Positions 63,564 to 64,000 of a stretch of 64,000 nt of DNA are shown piece by piece (positions within the stretch are counted from its first letter, which is position 1; each line of letters begins with the position of its first letter). Source of the stretch: JACKBK01 sp963707275. GTDB lineage: Bacteria; Chloroflexota; Anaerolineae; JAAEKA01. The notes under the pieces were generated by a model that worked only from the letters and a program-made list of their open reading frames with translations, was not told the origin of the DNA and did not search any database. The stretch covers positions 434,001-498,000 of the forward strand of contig CAVPPH010000004.1 in assembly GCA_963707275.1 (NCBI GenBank), in the 5' to 3' direction. Position numbers and translations under genes: made by a program.

Positions 63564-64000
63564 GTGACCAAACCGAATCTAATCGCCGTCTTGGGTCCCA
63601 CCGCTGTGGGCAAGACGGCGATTTCTTTGCACCTTGCCCACCAGTTCGACGGCGAGATCATTTCCGCCGACAGCCGGCAGATCTACCGCGGGCTGGACAT
63701 TGGCACCGACAAAATCGGACCAGCCGAGCGGGCGCAGGTTCCCCACCACCTCATCGACGTGGTCGCACCGGATCGAGTGTTGACGCTGGCCGAGTACCAA
63801 CGGCTGGCGTTCGCCGCGGTGGAAGACATTCATGGCCGCGGCCGGCTGCCGATCCTGGCCGGCGGCACTGGCCTCTACGTGCGCGCCGTGCTGGACGGGC
63901 TGGGCATCCCGGAGGTGCCGCCCGACTTCGCGCTGCGGGAGGAACTGGAAGCGTACGCGGCGGCCAACAGCGCAGAAGCGTTGCACGCTCGCCTGGCCGC
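63564..64000 (+). CDS. miaA: tRNA dimethylallyltransferase (3' end outside window)
   Basis: The visible 145 residues (GTG start at 63564) belong to MiaA, which adds a dimethylallyl group to A37 of tRNAs reading UNN codons. P-loop GPTAVGKTAISLHLA (about 10-24), the motif DSRQIYRGLDIGTDK (about 35-49) that binds the prenyl group and tRNA, and GGTGLYVRAVLDGL are diagnostic. The reading frame runs off the window edge. It lies 50 nt after the lipoprotein stop codon and after a terminator. No stop codon is seen in frame, and there is no sign of a frameshift in the visible part. Confidence 0.92.
   Translation, partial: MTKPNLIAVLGPTAVGKTAISLHLAHQFDGEIISADSRQIYRGLDIGTDKIGPAERAQVPHHLIDVVAPDRVLTLAEYQRLAFAAVEDIHGRGRLPILAGGTGLYVRAVLDGLGIPEVPPDFALREELEAYAAANSAEALHARLA

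Overview
The window is a GC-rich stretch (I judge about 60% or more by eye) of bacterial chromosome, densely coded on both strands. The best guess is a member of the Chloroflexota (Caldilineae/Anaerolineae-like). The pointers are an ileS T-box leader, an EF-G-like paralogue, an AceE-type pyruvate dehydrogenase, abundant decaying low-complexity repeats between genes, and many intergenic hairpins. No rRNA, tRNA, CRISPR array or autonomous transposon was seen. The taxonomic call is inference. 

Layout. 1-11.9 kb: Lon protease (5' end outside the window), a membrane protein, an SAH/MTA deaminase-like amidohydrolase, an EF-G-like GTPase, a GAF histidine kinase and a permease-UspA fusion. 11.9-19.6 kb: a phosphate regulon on the minus strand, made of a PhoR-like kinase, a PhoB-like regulator, a four-repeat Pho box, a GspE_N-UspA protein and pstSCAB. 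20.4-26.7 kb: the most unusual locus, a minus-strand cluster with a deiodinase-like protein that has an in-frame TGA (probable selenocysteine), a small membrane/zinc-ribbon protein, an active-looking radical SAM/SPASM enzyme, a degenerate radical SAM/SPASM partner and a membrane protein whose C-terminus is an alternating Cys-Ala tail. 26.9-30.1 kb: two secreted proteins. 30.3-34.3 kb: an Ile T-box leader and ileS, the latter broken by ten single-base insertions. 34.5-38.8 kb: DksA-like protein, lspA, rluD-like, tdk, and ribosomal proteins L31 (with a long acidic repeat extension), L27 and L21. 38.9-43.4 kb: a radical-SAM-linked protein, a Ca2+/H+ exchanger, a PPOX-family protein and a TIGR03960-like radical SAM enzyme. 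44-47.4 kb: an ABC exporter with its TetR regulator. 47.5-55 kb: pyruvate dehydrogenase E3, E2, E1 and acetate kinase, linking pyruvate to acetyl-CoA and acetyl phosphate to ATP. 55-64 kb: small membrane, SHOCT and DUF6325-like proteins, a SulP transporter, a secreted protein, then trmD, rplS, rnhB, yraN, a lipoprotein and the start of miaA.

Cross-cutting features. (1) At least nine otherwise well-conserved genes carry single-base indels, mostly extra bases, with ten in ileS alone. Sequencing or assembly error is the leading explanation. (2) Hairpins with different stems but a shared apex (ACTTTYCGRAAGT-like) recur between genes. (3) Decaying short-period repeats recur between genes, inside the T-box leader, and apparently in frame inside ileS and a radical SAM gene.
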